Shown here: positions 46,639 to 58,656 of the stretch, piece by piece | Numbering within the stretch: position 1 is the stretch's first letter | Layout: each line of letters starts with the position of its first letter | Source: Ganoderma boninense | Lineage: Eukaryota; Basidiomycota; Agaricomycetes; Polyporales; Polyporaceae | DNA: 64,000 nucleotides | Direction of reading: 5' to 3' | Assembly (NCBI GenBank): GCA_002900995.3 | Contig: CM035311.1 | Coordinates: forward strand, 2,418,001 to 2,482,000 | Position numbers and translations under genes: made by a program | Notes under the pieces: model-generated | What the model saw: only the letters and a program-made list of their open reading frames with translations | Databases searched by the model: none | What the model was told of the DNA's origin: nothing

Positions 46639-47862
46639 GGCTATCGATCGGCCTCGGTCGGTAATGGAGGGAATGTAGTTTTCGTTGTGGGCGTCGCGGT
46701 ATCCGGTCACCCGGGTTCGGTGGCCATGGCCGTGAGGCATGCTCTCGCGCATTTGTTCACGCCTATCTCTACTGTCTACGCTAAACATAATGTCATATAG
46801 ATATTTGGTCTCCTCGCGACAGATGTCTGCGCTTGACTCTGCCCAGACAAAGCCACAGAAGGTCGTGGCGAAGCAGCGAACAATACTCAGCAGAAAATAC
46901 CACGTCAGGGTACTACAATGGCTTCGGTGTCGTGCCTCGAGGCTCGAGGTCTTCAATTTGTGGATACCGTCCTTCGCGCTGATCGACATGTAGCCCTTCG
47001 GCACAAGGTGCCGTCCAAGGGCCTCCGTCGTCAAGAAGTGCTTCTTTGGTGTTCCCTTTGTCGGAGATAATCTGTCGGCCTCGACTGCGCCCTTGAACAA
47101 GACGAGGACGGCAGTGCGCCCCTAGGACATCATGATCAAGCTCAAGGGCCACGCATGTACAACTGGCTTGGCGAGGCTTCACGCCAATTGTGGATAATTG
47201 TACGCATATTGGGAAGGTTATGCAAACCAACGGGATGGATCCTTGTTCGACGGCGTGATCTCGTGATCGAATCTACGGCGTATCCCCCGTAATCTGGATA
47301 TATATGAGCGAGAGGCGGTGGACGTGCAGTCGTGAGCGGCGTGGGCACGTCCAGATATGGGAAGACACACCTTTAGCCGCGAGTCGGCGGAAGGTTCTGA
47401 ACACAAGTGCATGTCTGCGGCAAACAAGCGGCACAACTGCGGCACAATGACTGTGAGACAAATATCGTATGGAATAATCGTGCGTTGCGGGGTCAACGGT
47501 TTGTCGACGGCGTTATTAAATTGTGCGTAACTGAACGGACGGAAGATGTAAGGGCGGCGGTGGTTGCGTTGCAGTGGAAGAGATGGGCGCCTGGCAGTGG
47601 ACGGGAGGAGACCAATTTCGAGGATTTTTGCGAGCGGCAATATTAGTCGCTACAACGTGTCCTGCAATGTCCAACCACCTCGATCTTCCTACCGCCAGCC
47701 GTCCATATATATGTCCCTGCCCAGTCTCCCTGCCCTTGCCACTCTCGTCTGATCTCTGCTTCCCTTGCTCTAACCATCCTGAGGCTATACGGCCTACTTT
47801 ACTCTTCAATACCGAACGTGCAGAGTCTGACCTGCAAGTGCACATCGAGCCCATCTAGCTTC
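46639..47862. other. Intergenic, with a TATA box before the next gene
   Basis: No gene recognised; minus-strand frames (46603-47100, 47218-47640) have no motifs. TATATAT at 47705-47711, about 150 bp before ATG 47863, is a likely promoter element for the PPTase-like gene. Confidence 0.4.
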
Positions 47863-49066
47863 ATGAAATCCGATGGACTGCCCTATTCTGGTATGGTGTC
47901 TGTTCACCAATCGCGAGATGACTACAGAAGTGAGCGCACACGACTCTTCTCATCCTCGGATCGTCTGGGTGCTCATCGTCGTGGCTGGTTCCGCGTCTTC
48001 CCTGTCATCGTGCAGGAATACACCAGATGTTACAATGTTCTTCGCGAATGCGTTCCCCACGCCCCGGTTCAGAACGCCCCGAACAATCCTGAAACGATGA
48101 GTACGTGGCCTCTGTCGCTCATGTTCTCGCGCCCCGCGTCGTATCGTCCTAACAGGATGTCCAACCACCGTGATCGAAAACTACCGCAGGACAAATGGTT
48201 GCATTTCTCCTCCCGCTCCTCATGATGCGCCACCGCCGAGTGCCACGATCCCGTTGGAAAGACAACATCACTGCCGTCGGGAAGCACTGGATAGAGCAGG
48301 CGCGTACTTCTCTTTATCCTCTTCATGCGCCCTGAACCCATGTCAGACCAACGTGTCGCACCTTCCTTTCCTCTCCTACAGTTACACACAGTTGAGAACG
48401 ACAATCCTGTTGCCGCCGCAAGCAGGGCCCGTTCCATGATCGGATACCATACCTCATACGACCGTCACCTCGTGGGAATGGCCATGACTCAAGGCCGGAA
48501 AGAGGACGTCGTGAATATTGGTATCGGAATCAAAGAAATTGTTTCGCCACCAGGGATGAGTGCAAATGACTTTGCGATTTCGCTCTACCACAAGGTGCGT
48601 ACACAGTCATGACCTCATTCAAGACGATGTTGGCTGATAGTCGGGCTTCTTCCCACAGCTGACACCTCTCGAACAGTCCCACATCGCCCCAGACCTCGGC
48701 GAGGAAGTGGTTATGCGTCGGCTCTGCGTCCTGCTCGCCCTCAAGCAAGCGTACATCAAGGCCATCGGCCAGCCCATGGGCTTTGACTGGTCCCGACTCG
48801 AGTTTAACATCCCGAACAAGACGGCAACTGGCGACGGGCGGCCGCTCGCGGGGTGGGAGTTCCGCGTATGGTCGTCCGATCTCGGATTTCCGCTCCAGGA
48901 GACAGAGGGCCACCACCGGCAGAAGTATCAGTGCGCGGTGGCGTTTTTCCGGCGGACGCGCGAGACGCGCTTCGTGTGGCAGACGGACGCGAAGGACCTA
49001 GAGTCATGGGTGCAGTTCATCACCCTCGACCAGCTCCTGAACGTCGCGGACAAGCTCGTGGAGTAG
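47863..49066 (+). CDS. 4'-phosphopantetheinyl transferase-like protein with altered active-site residues
   Basis: PPTases load carrier proteins with phosphopantetheine. Exons about 47863-48100, 48190-48303, 48392-48594, 48659-49066 join in phase. Motifs: FLLPLLMMRHRRVPRSRW and AVGKHW (the usual LLPR..L...GVP and GKP segments), SMIGYHTSYDRHLVGMAM (family usually has N(I/V)(S/T)HD), DVVNIGIGIKEI (usually G(I/V)D(V/I)), KLTPLEQ, and LALKQAYIKAIGQPMGFDW (usually K-E-A-x-x-K-A). So the metal-binding Asp of the GxD motif reads Gly, the Glu after the conserved Lys reads Gln, and the SHD-type His reads Tyr. The second Lys is kept. The first exon is uncertain. It is either a divergent or inactive PPTase, or a family of its own. 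Confidence 0.72.
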
Positions 49067-50199
49067 CCAGTCGCCCCAAGCCTCGTGCCAAACGCGTGAG
49101 CGAGGAAGACGTCGAAGGCGCCGGCTGCTTGCATGTCCTCCTCTCTACTACTCGCCGGACGGCCACTTTTGCATTCAAGTATCTCGCTACCCCAAAGGAC
49201 GTTCTCGTTTCCAGACCTACAAGGGCCCACCATGATCCCATTTCCTATTCTTCATTCAGTCGAATTTTTGAGTGTGCTTCACTAGATGTTCCGTCCCGGC
49301 TCATCGTTGTATCTCCCTGTTGTGCTGCTCCCTGGTCGCTCGCTGTTCCACCATAAGTGCTGTTGCTTGTAATCTACGCTTCCGCTTACCACTGATTTGG
49401 TCGGAACCGTCAATGTTTCTTGCTTCATGTCATCGTGGCGTCTCTGTACGATATTGTGTCGTCGTGGGAGGTGCTGTAGTCCATTAGCATCCGACATCGT
49501 TTCCTCCAGTATTCTCCGTTATATGTTGAATTGATAGCTCCTCCGGTTTTCCGTTATACATACTGGGGCGGGTATGACCGCCGAGTTGCTTGGCCATCTA
49601 GACAGGTACGCCGCTACTGGAAGTTTCAGCGAAGCGTCGATACTGAGTTGAGAATCCCGACAGGTGACTATGACATCAGCGCCGCTGTTAGTATCATGAC
49701 CAGCGTTTTACGTGCGCGAGAAAGTCGGCGATGCCGCGGACGACAGGTGTTCTGGCCCGAACACATGGGAAAGGAGATTCCCATTGAGATAAGTGGTCGA
49801 CACATCGCGTTCTCGTCCTGTTCTGCGTCGTCCATCGCCCCAGAAAGGCAGGCCATTGCGGGCCAACGCTGCAGCCGATCGTGGGTTGTGTCATGTGATC
49901 TGGACTTAGGACCGAGGCAAGGGAGACTTGACCAGGACTTGACGTACACTCTCGTCTCAAAGCTCTCTGCACCTTGCCCCGCAGACACACTCACCCCCGC
50001 ATCCCTCTCTTCCACCACCATCACCCTCTGACTCGTCCCAGTCATCCCTCGCACCCGTCATTCCCCCCTCCCCCACACTTGCCCCCGCACTGCGAAAGTA
50101 CGCATCTCACCTTCCCATCGATGGACTAGATTTACTAATTTAGCATGCCGCTATGGCACCGCAATGGCCTGTCCACTAGCCTGAGACTCCGAGTTCAGG
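49067..50199. other. Intergenic
   Basis: 3' flank of the PPTase-like gene and upstream region of the next. Several short open frames without motifs. Confidence 0.5.
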
Positions 50200-51868
50200 A
50201 TGAGCGCCGTGTCAACGCCCGACATTAGCCCCGTTCTCAGTCCCCACACGCGCGCGCGTAGGCTGTCCGCCCGCAGGGGGTCCGTCGCTGCAGCGGACCC
50301 CTGGGGCGAGCACAATGACGTGAACATGAACCCCTCCCGCTCCCTCACCAGCCGCCTCACGATCGTCCGCGTCCCGCAACCCGAGATGGAAGAGCCTCCG
50401 AGACGGCATAGACGGCACGGGAGCAATGCATCTCTGAACTCAAACGCGTCCAGCAAGAGCGACGGCCCCGGCGGGAGGCTCAGCTTCGCCTTCACGACTT
50501 TCACGCCGCCTGGCGGCGGCCAGAGCGGGGGCTCCGCTCGCCCCTCGAGCCCGTCCGGCTCACCCCGGTTCCGCCCCTCGTCCCCGACCAGCTCCCGCTT
50601 CCCCTCTGCGCTGCCGAGCCACAGCAAGCTCAACCCCGAGCAACTCGTCAACGTCGCCCGCTCCTCAGTGAACCCACGCTCCCCGCTCCCCTCGCCCGGC
50701 GGACCGCTCACGCCTGCCCACGCTTATACGAACCACGTCTCGTTCACCCCACTCGCGGACTCTGTCTACCTCCCATTCATCAACCGGCCCGAGGAAGTCG
50801 CTGCCCTCATCGATACGCAGCCCAATGCGCGGCTCTTCGCCCTTCTCCAACAGACGTTCCCACTCGATGCACGTGCGTCCATGGGTTCCCAATACGACGC
50901 GACGAAGAGTTCTCCTGACCCTAAGGAATGGACGTTCGCGGACCTCGAGCACTGGCTGAAGAAGGTCGACCGGGATGTTGCGGAGGATGCTCAGTGGGTC
51001 CGGAAGAGTCGCCGATGCATCATATCCCACAGCGAGCTCATCTGGGAGCGCGTCAAGGGCGCGTTGGGCGTCCCGCCCGAGCTTGATGTCGCGGAGGAAG
51101 ATGCGCCGTCAGAGCCTCCTGTGACATCCGAGTCCCTGGAATCTAGCCCATTTGAACCGGACTCGCCTGTCTCCTCTGACAGGACAGGGTCGAGTGCGAG
51201 CTCCTTATCGAGCCGGTGTTCGCCAACCAGACGCTTCAAGTCTCCGCAGGGATGATGGAGCCGGCTGGCGGGCTTGGGTCTTCGCTCGGCGACGTGCGAG
51301 AGGAGGACGAGACGGAGGGCGCGGAGGAGAAGAAGGATGAGGAGCAGGAGATCCAAGGGCTGCGCATCATCACGTCCCCGAGCCCACCAGGCTACATGCA
51401 CGACCATTCTATGCCTTCTGGGCCCAACGGTAGCCCGCTCGTGCAGCCCAAGTTTGCGTCGCCGAGATCCCCGAATGGGATGAGCCAAAGGGACATGCCG
51501 TACGACATGCTCCGCGAACGCGGCCCGGGCCTCCCGCTGTTCCCGAGCAACTTCAGCCATCTCAGCTTGTCGCCGACGTTCCAACCAAGGTGTGTGACTT
51601 TCTCTTTAGCATACTGGACGAATGCTGACAGTAGGAATCGTTTAGTAAACGCACACTGAGCGTGTCAGGCTATCCGCCCCGGCCGGCCTACGCGAACCCG
51701 CACTCGATCAGACAGGGTGTGCATCGCACAGGTAGCATCGACGCGGGCGTGTCAGGACGTCCGGCGACGATGTCCCGTCCGGAGTGGGCGCGCCATTGGG
51801 ACCCCAGCAAGCACGAGTATGCTGTCACGACGGCGAGCACCGGTAGCGTCGGGGGCGGCCCCGAATGA
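50200..51868 (+). CDS. Unknown Ser/Pro-rich protein with a conserved-looking central segment
   Basis: Exons about 50200-51120, 51183-51594 and 51650-51868. The apparent frame break near 51200 is explained by a 62-nt intron (CCT|GTGACA...CTGACAG|GAC) that keeps the frame: SEPP is followed by DRVECELLIEPVFANQ. The N-terminal third is disordered (SPSGSPRFRPSSP type). The middle holds a structured-looking block: YLPFINRPEEVAALIDTQPN then ARLFALLQQTFP and WTFADLEHWLKKVDRDVAED. The C-terminal part is Pro/Gly/Ser-rich, ending EYAVTTASTGSVGG. I do not recognise the family; it is probably cytosolic or nuclear. Confidence 0.75.
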
Positions 51869-52456
51869 ACATTTGAATGTTCTCCGCCTAGCTTTCTAGA
51901 ATCCCTGGAGGTTTCTGCCACCACCGCCAGCACCTGGACGCGCTGGTGGAAGGCATTGGCACAGCACAATACACGGACAAAGTCTCCTGCGTTCTGCGTA
52001 TCTGTTCGCGACCAAAAACACGCCATTGGTGCGTGCACGGATATTTCGCTGTGGATTCGGAAAAACAAAGCTTGAATGGGAATGGGGACATTGGCAAAAT
52101 GTTTGCGGTTGTACATATATGATTCTGGTGGACTAGGATATTGCTGTGTTGTTTTCCTGGGTTTGTAGTAGGTGTATTCTACATACTTGTACATTAATTT
52201 ATGAGCTCTATCGCCTACCAAGTCTCCAGTCGCTCGCGAGTATCATAACATGCACAAGGACCGAATGTCGGACACCCTCGGAACGGAGCTCAGGCGGAGG
52301 CGGGCATACGTTCATCCTAGGCGCTCGTTTTCCGAGTCAGGCTGAGCAAGGCTTGCTCAGTGCCACCATGCTCTTGCCTGCCAGTTGACGGCAACTTTCT
52401 CTACCTCGTTCTCAACGTGAGAGTCAACTTCAAACTCTGTGCCTCGTTGTGTGAAG
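51869..52456. other. Intergenic
   Basis: 3' flank of the unknown gene and upstream region of the PQ-loop gene. No gene seen. Confidence 0.5.
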
Positions 52457-53697
52457 ATGGCGCCAAATCCTGTTGCGGAGAACGTGTTCGGGACAATGGG
52501 TGAGAACGATCTCGCGCATTTTGACCTCCCTTCATGATATCTCCCTGGTATGGCACACACGCGAGCTACACACTAACCCCATTGTCTCTACCCGCGCTAG
52601 GTACGATATGTTGGACCGTGCAGCTTGTTCCTCAGGTGTGGAAGAGCTGGCGCACAAAGTCGACGGATGGTCTATCAGAGTATCTCATGTGAGTACAACC
52701 ACTTGCGTTTTCTCTACCAGATCTTGCTTAATCTTAAACGCTCAGGCTTCTCTGGGGCATCTCGTGCATATTTCTCGGGGTGTACGCCATCGTCCAGAAC
52801 CTCAACGTTCCCTTGATCGTTCAACCCCAAATCATGTCCGCGCTATCGTATGTTTCATGGGCGCAGGCGAGTCGTCAGGCTTACATTCGTTGGTAGTTAA
52901 AGGCGTCCTATTTTCTGCCTCCCTTTTACAGTGCCAATACTACGGCAGGAAGAGGTCCAAGCTGACCGCCGTTCTCATGGGTGTCACAATCATAGTCGTC
53001 TCAGGGGGCCTCGAAGCAGGCATGATTTTCGCAATCCGCGTGTGTCCCTCCTTTCGAACTGATCGCCGAATTTCCGACTGATTTGTGATTATAGCCAGCA
53101 TTTAATAGAGGAAACAGAGCCCCCGTCACATTTTTCGGGATAGTCAGCAGCGTGTTGCTGTCTTGTGGCCTGCTGTACGTGTCCGCGTCATCTCAAGATG
53201 CCTGCTTCCCCACGCTGACACCCAGTGGTACTTAGACCGCAATACTATGAGATCTACAAGTACAAGGAAGTCATTGGCGTATCCATCATGTTCATGTTCG
53301 TCGACATGATGGGCGGCGTGTTCAGCGACCTGTCCCTGGCGTTCAAGGATCGCTTTGATGTCATTGCAGGCGTCGCCTATTCGCTCGTTGTCGTGCGTAG
53401 TCTCTCCTATGGTATCACGCAAAGAAGACAATACTGAGCTTCACCGTTCGAAACGTTTAGGTCCTCGATGGCATCGTGTTGCTTTGCGCGCTGATACTCA
53501 ACCCCCGGGCCAAGCGTCGCCGCAAGCAACTGGAAGCTATGGCGGCCGAGGAGCCTGTCGAGACTCCGGGTGAGCAGCACGATAGTCCACTGCAGGATGT
53601 CCGTGCTCCTACATCGCTAGAGCAAACGGAAGGTAAGCCCCAGGCGGATAATAGCAGAACTACCAGCGAGCTAGAAATGGCGGGGAGGCTCGCATGA
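52457..53697 (+). CDS. PQ-loop repeat membrane protein (copy 1)
   Basis: Seven-helix SWEET/PQ-loop type transporter-like protein, probably of vacuole or lysosome-like membranes. Starts MAPNPVAENVFGTMG and continues over an intron into TICWTVQLVPQVWKSWRTKS, containing the first PQ motif. Later exons carry LWGISCIFLGVYAIVQNLNV, QPQIMSALSYVSWAQ and CGLLPQYYEIYKYKEVIGVS, the second PQ motif, followed by DMMGGVFSDLSLAFK. The last exon is a hydrophilic tail rich in Glu and Pro. An inverted paralogue lies 7.7 kb downstream. Substrate unknown: fungal PQ-loop proteins include amino acid exporters, but this subgroup is not assigned by me. Confidence 0.88.
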
Positions 53698-53995
53698 CTT
53701 CCAGGGGGGCTACTACGTTGTTGATACTTACCAGGACCACTATCGGCCTAGATACACGCATAGATACCATATTTGTGTAGGTGTGGGTGTAGGTATGTAC
53801 ACGTCTTCCTAATGAATTGGAAAAGCAATCGGCTTCCTTGATTTCAAGCAGGAAGTCCGAAGCGGCGGTCACGTGCTGCTGTTTGCAACCGCGAAGATCG
53901 GTTCTAAGGATGATGGGATGCGCCTTCTCCTACTACCATCACTAGAAAACACCATTCACAAGTCATTCAGAAGCCTAGCGCAAGAAGTGTGCTCC

Positions 53996-55159
53996 ATGTC
54001 CATGTCGTCATGGACAAACAACGGGCCGCAGCGTCACGAGGTGAGGGTCTGAGCCTACTGAGTGTATGCGCCTTCAATTTACTCTCCACAATATAGGACT
54101 CACCAGTTCTCCCGGAAGAAGTCGTCAGCCACGTTGCTGCCTATCTGGTGGCTGACGTGCACTCCTTCTCGGACATCGCGGCCTTCTCTCTCGTCTCGTA
54201 CAGATTTCGTCAAATATCGCTCAGCAAATACTTCGCCAAGTTCCAAGTCCATTCTGTGGCACAATGGAACAACGTTTGTAAGATTGCAGGGATCCACTCA
54301 TGGGTTAGGTGGGTTATATAGTCAAGTCAGTCGTCAAGTCGAGTGAAGTGACTATATGCGCAAAAGGCAACTCATGGTCTCGACATCCTGTGTTCAGCTT
54401 TCTTCAGACACCTTGTCCAACTTCACCTGTCTTCTATCGCTCGAGCTGGACTTTTCCTCGGATGGGCTGTCTACACAAAGAACTCGTTCCCTCCTCGTCT
54501 TCAAAGGTCTATCGACGGGTCTGACAAGACTAAAGTTAACCTTCTTACCTCGGGTCGATACTACACTGCTCTCCCTCGTTGCTTCACACTGTTTATGCTT
54601 GACTACGCTCGAGCTGTCATCTGTCGAGAGACTGGACGAAGAGTGCTGCTGGCTATGCTTCCAAGAGTCCTCCAGTTGTGTCGTTCATTCACCTGTCCCG
54701 GACATGTTCCCGTCAGCCGATCACCTAGCGGTGCGCATTCCCTTCACCCCTACCCCGTCGTTAACCTGCATTTCGGGCTCTCATCTGTAGCGCTCCTTCG
54801 GAAAAGCACTGCAGCCTCTCAAGAGACTTGAGCATCTGTTCCTGGGCATCTTCCTCTCCGACGCAGACGTCCTCAATAACCATTTCGACCGTTGCGCTTC
54901 TGCGGTCGTCCTCGCTTCTCCACGAACAAGCTTCTATTCTCCGCCACCCTTCGGACCAGACAGATGCGTCACTTGCGTCACCGAGCACGCTGTTGCCGTA
55001 CGAGAGCGAGAGCGTCTGGCCACCGGTCTCATGGCGACTGCGCTACCCTCTCTGAAGACGACCGGGTGGAGCACCTTCTTTCCCAAGGGCGGAGCCGGCG
55101 ATGGGACGCAGCGGAAGACGACCTTTTGCGTCCGGACGCTGGAAGAGAAGGCGGAATAG
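53996..55159 (+). CDS. F-box protein with leucine-rich C-terminus
   Basis: Substrate adaptor of an SCF ubiquitin ligase, inferred. Exons about 53996-54040, 54097-54308, 54367-54730, 54791-55159 in phase. Start MSMSSWTNN. The F-box (LPEEVVSHVAAYLVADVHSF, IAAFSLVSYRFRQISL) spans residues about 20-65. Leucine-rich stretches follow: CLLSLELDFSS, GLTRLKLTFLPR and CLTTLELSS, and PLKRLEHLFLGI. This is the common Agaricomycete F-box/LRR layout, whose targets are unknown. Confidence 0.7.
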
Positions 55160-55886
55160 AGGCGGTGGGGTTAGTCATGGTCCACATGTACCCATCGCAA
55201 ACTGTGGCTGCGATATGGCCTCGCCAATGTCGGGTTGTGCAGATAAGGGATTTAGTGCTCCTGCGAGGGCGTCTTGTTGCAGGGATAGGCGTGAACATGA
55301 CGGTTTGGCCGGACAATCTGCGACGTTACGTCAGTCAGGAAGTCATAGCACATGGAGGACGAACTGTCCACTGACGTCTGCCTTGCACAGTGAGCACTGA
55401 GCGCGGTCTCGTAGATTCGAATCTAGAGAGGAGGTGTAAGGACAGGTAAGGACCATTCCCCAAGTGCTGCGCCTGCGTAGAGCGTGGGCATAGTATGTTC
55501 TAGAGCGACGACTCCGGTGGAAAGTTGTGTAGAAGATTGCCTATGTCTTTGCCAGCACCCACATCGTATTTGCTGTTACCGCCGGTTCAGGAGCGTTCAG
55601 GATGCCCAGCGGTGTGATTTTGCGGTGCTCGACGACGGAACAGGCGGACTGACGACGCGGCAAACAGAGGCAAACAGCGTAAGCGCCGTTAAGTTGATGG
55701 ATTGGCGGAAAGGACGGAGAGTCAGGCACGTCTGCGCAGGCCTTCCCTCTAGCTCCTCCTCCAAGACATCGTCTAGCGGCCGACGCTCGCTGTCTCCCCG
55801 TTATCGACCTCCTCTTAATCTCCATGCGACTATAGACGACTCTACTCTCCCTCTTAATCTGCTAGTCCCCCTCCTGCCCCTTGCTC
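55160..55886. other. Intergenic
   Basis: 3' flank of the F-box gene and upstream region of the transporter. A small open frame (55484-56041) overlaps the next gene in another frame and is not supported. Confidence 0.5.
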
Positions 55887-57741
55887 ATGGCTATGGTCGA
55901 CTCCTCCTGGGCCCCACAACAGCACCGCAACAATCGAGGATGGGCATCCTTCGACTCGGACAGACCTCGTCGCTCTGGAAGCGCGAGCTGGCTGGCAAAG
56001 TTGCTCGGCGTAAGCACAGAGCTCCCCACATACCTCGATGAAAAGCCGTCAGGAGGGCCCGACTTTTCGCACAGACTAAGGGGGCTCAAGCGCACCCTCT
56101 TCCGCCGCCTCCCCTCCATGGACTTGTCGCGCCAGAGGGGACACAGACTCTCGTCGTCTCACAGCCAGTCCGCCGTCGATATACCCTCTGCGTCCACGGT
56201 GCGCTTCATCCTCATGTGCTGCCTTTGGTATACCACCTCCGCCCTCTCCTCCAACACCGGAAAGTCCATCATGATCACCTTCCGCTACCCCGTCACTCTC
56301 ACCTTCGTCCAGTTCGGGTTCGTCGCCGCATACTGCCTCCTCTTCATGAGCCCCCTCGTCCGCTTCTCCAAGCTCCGTAGGCCCACCAAGGCAATTTTCG
56401 AGACCACTTTCCCCATGGGTGTCTTCCAGGTCGGAGGACATATCTTCTCGAGCATGGCCATATCGCGGATCCACGTTAGCACCGTCCACACCATCAAGGT
56501 TAGTCTTCTTTCCTGTGCCAGCAGAGGAATCTTTACTCGCTCTCGGCGACGAACGTTCATCATAATCCTATGCACAGGCGCTATCTCCCCTATTCACCGT
56601 CGCCGCCTATGCGCTCCTGTTCGGTGTCAGCTATTCGTCGAAGACATATGTCTCCCTCCTACCCTTGACCATCGGCGTCATGCTTGCATGCAGTCACGAC
56701 TTGGACAGATCGAGCGCAGTCGGTATTCTGTGCGCCTTCGGCTCCGCCGTCATCTTCGTAACCCAGAACATCTACTTCAAGAAGGTCGTTCCCTCCAACG
56801 GCGGTCAGTCATCCCACAAACTCGACAAGTTGAACCTCCTCTTCTACTCGTCAAGTATGGCGTTCGTCCTCATGATCCCCGTCTGGATGTACTACGACCT
56901 CCCCGTCCTCCTGTCTATTGACGAGACCCACATCGTGCATCCCACCCACGGCCATGCGACCCCGCACTCGGTCACATATTACTTCATCGCCAACGGTACG
57001 GTCCACTTCGCGCAGAACATCATCGCTTTCATTATCCTCGCTTCGACGTCTCCCGTGACCTACTCAATAGCGTCTCTCATCAAGCGAGTTGCTGTGATCT
57101 GCATCGCCATCGTCTGGTTCTCGCAAACCGTTTACCCGATTCAAGCGGTCGGTATCGCGATGACCTTCGTCGGTCTGTACATGTACAACTGCGCGAAGAG
57201 CGACGTGGAGAAGGGTGAGCACAAGATGAGGCGGGTGGAGGCTGCCCGCGACCTCGCCCTTCCCGCCACCAAGGCTGACCTCGCCAGCGATGGCGAGGCT
57301 ACTCCGCCTCGAAGCGTCACGCCAGCTCCGATCTCCGGGATGGCGGAGGTCAGCGTCACGTCGGCGCACGGTCGCGTTCATGCCGGCGCAACGCCCTCCC
57401 ATCATCATGCGCCTGCACATCTGTCATATCCGCGTGCGCCCGCGCCGCCTTCATCGTACTCGTCTGCCCCGTTCAACCAGGTTCCGCCACCCTCGTACTC
57501 GCGATCACATCCACAGAAGAACCTGCACATCAAGATCACCCCCCCACCGGCGAATAACATAGTTTCACCGGTGGATTCATACCCATCACCACCCGCATCG
57601 CTAGACTCGCCCCCATTGAGCGCGGTGCACGAGGCGCCTCATCCTCAGGCTCCGTGGACATCACGACAGCGGCGCGCGTCCGTGGTCGCGGGCCACCAGC
57701 GAATGGAAGGCCCTCCGCGCCGGCCGGTCGCTGTGGCATGA
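55887..57741 (+). CDS. Triose-phosphate-transporter family protein (SLY41-like)
   Basis: Drug/metabolite-transporter superfamily (SLC35/TPT) protein with about ten helices, probably in the ER or Golgi. ATG at 55887 (the frame before it only has TTG/CTC); one intron (about 56499-56577). Helical landmarks: FILMCCLWYTTSALSSNTGK, YPVTLTFVQFGFVA, HVSTVHTIKALSPLFTVAAY, and TPT signatures FVTQNIYFKKV and SPVTYSIASLIKRVAVIC. The KR motif in SLIKR is diagnostic of the TPT group. An N-terminal Ser/Arg-rich cytosolic region of about 100 residues and a C-terminal Pro/His-rich region of about 170 residues flank the core. Closest known type is yeast Sly41; the substrate is not known. Confidence 0.88.
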
Positions 57742-58531
57742 TGCGTGGCGGTGCGTCCCGTCTGTACATGTGCGATGACCGAGATGAGGCGCGACGAGAG
57801 AGCGCGACGAGACGAGTTGGATACCCCCGAAAACGGAGAACGAGAGGATGGTAGATGCTTCTATCTTTATTACCCTACTCACTGCAGCGCGGACGCTAGG
57901 AGTGACCTTGACCTTCCGGGACCGGCGACGACTGGCTACGACCCCATAGACATGACGGCCCCTCGCGCGTAATCCGCGCGCATAGCATACAGCATAAGTA
58001 CGGACGCGCGCACCCCTTCCTCGTTTCGAACTTGAACTTGACCTTGACTTTGACCTTTTTGTCTCCTGCGTCCTTCTCCGTCACGTTCACCACTTCGTAC
58101 ACGAGAAGCCCTTCCTTGGCCCTGTCGCGGGCGCTGCCTCTTTATTCATACTTCGCATTATTGTCTTCGATAACCCGCGACACTCACGTTCGTTACTTTC
58201 GAGGGCTGAGGAAGAATGTTGGACTCTGGACTTTCGCCACTCCGTTGAGAGGCTCTGACAGTGCATTTCGCCCCATATTTACACATTTATGGTGTTTCAT
58301 TTCTTTTGACATTATTATATTATTTGATTGAGACCGTCACACCTTCAACTCTTCGTTCGCTGTATCTGGAGACAAGAAAAGGAAACGCACAGGCACCTAG
58401 AGCTACACAAATAGAACATGCCAGGCGTACTCAATGAATAGTGAGAGACGAATCAACACCGTCCCCAGCCAAATATCGGTCATGATGGTATCCTGAGGCA
58501 AACACACAAGGCATAGCCGCCTCTGCTTCAT
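57742..58531. other. Intergenic between convergent genes
   Basis: 3' flank of the transporter gene and, on the right, of the first deoxyribosyltransferase-like gene. No gene seen. Confidence 0.5.
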
Positions 58532-58656
58532 TCAGTGTTCCTCCTTGGTCTCCTCGCTAGCTTCTTCGGTCTCCTCCGTCAGCTTCTCGGTCTCCTCAGC
58601 CTTCTTGTTCTCCTCAGTCTTCTCAGCGTCCACAGTCTCCTCGGTCCCAGCTTGGT

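Noticed and set aside
51152..51340. Apparent frameshift in the unknown Ser/Pro-rich gene near 51200
   Set aside because: A normal 62-nt intron (51121-51182) explains the frame change.
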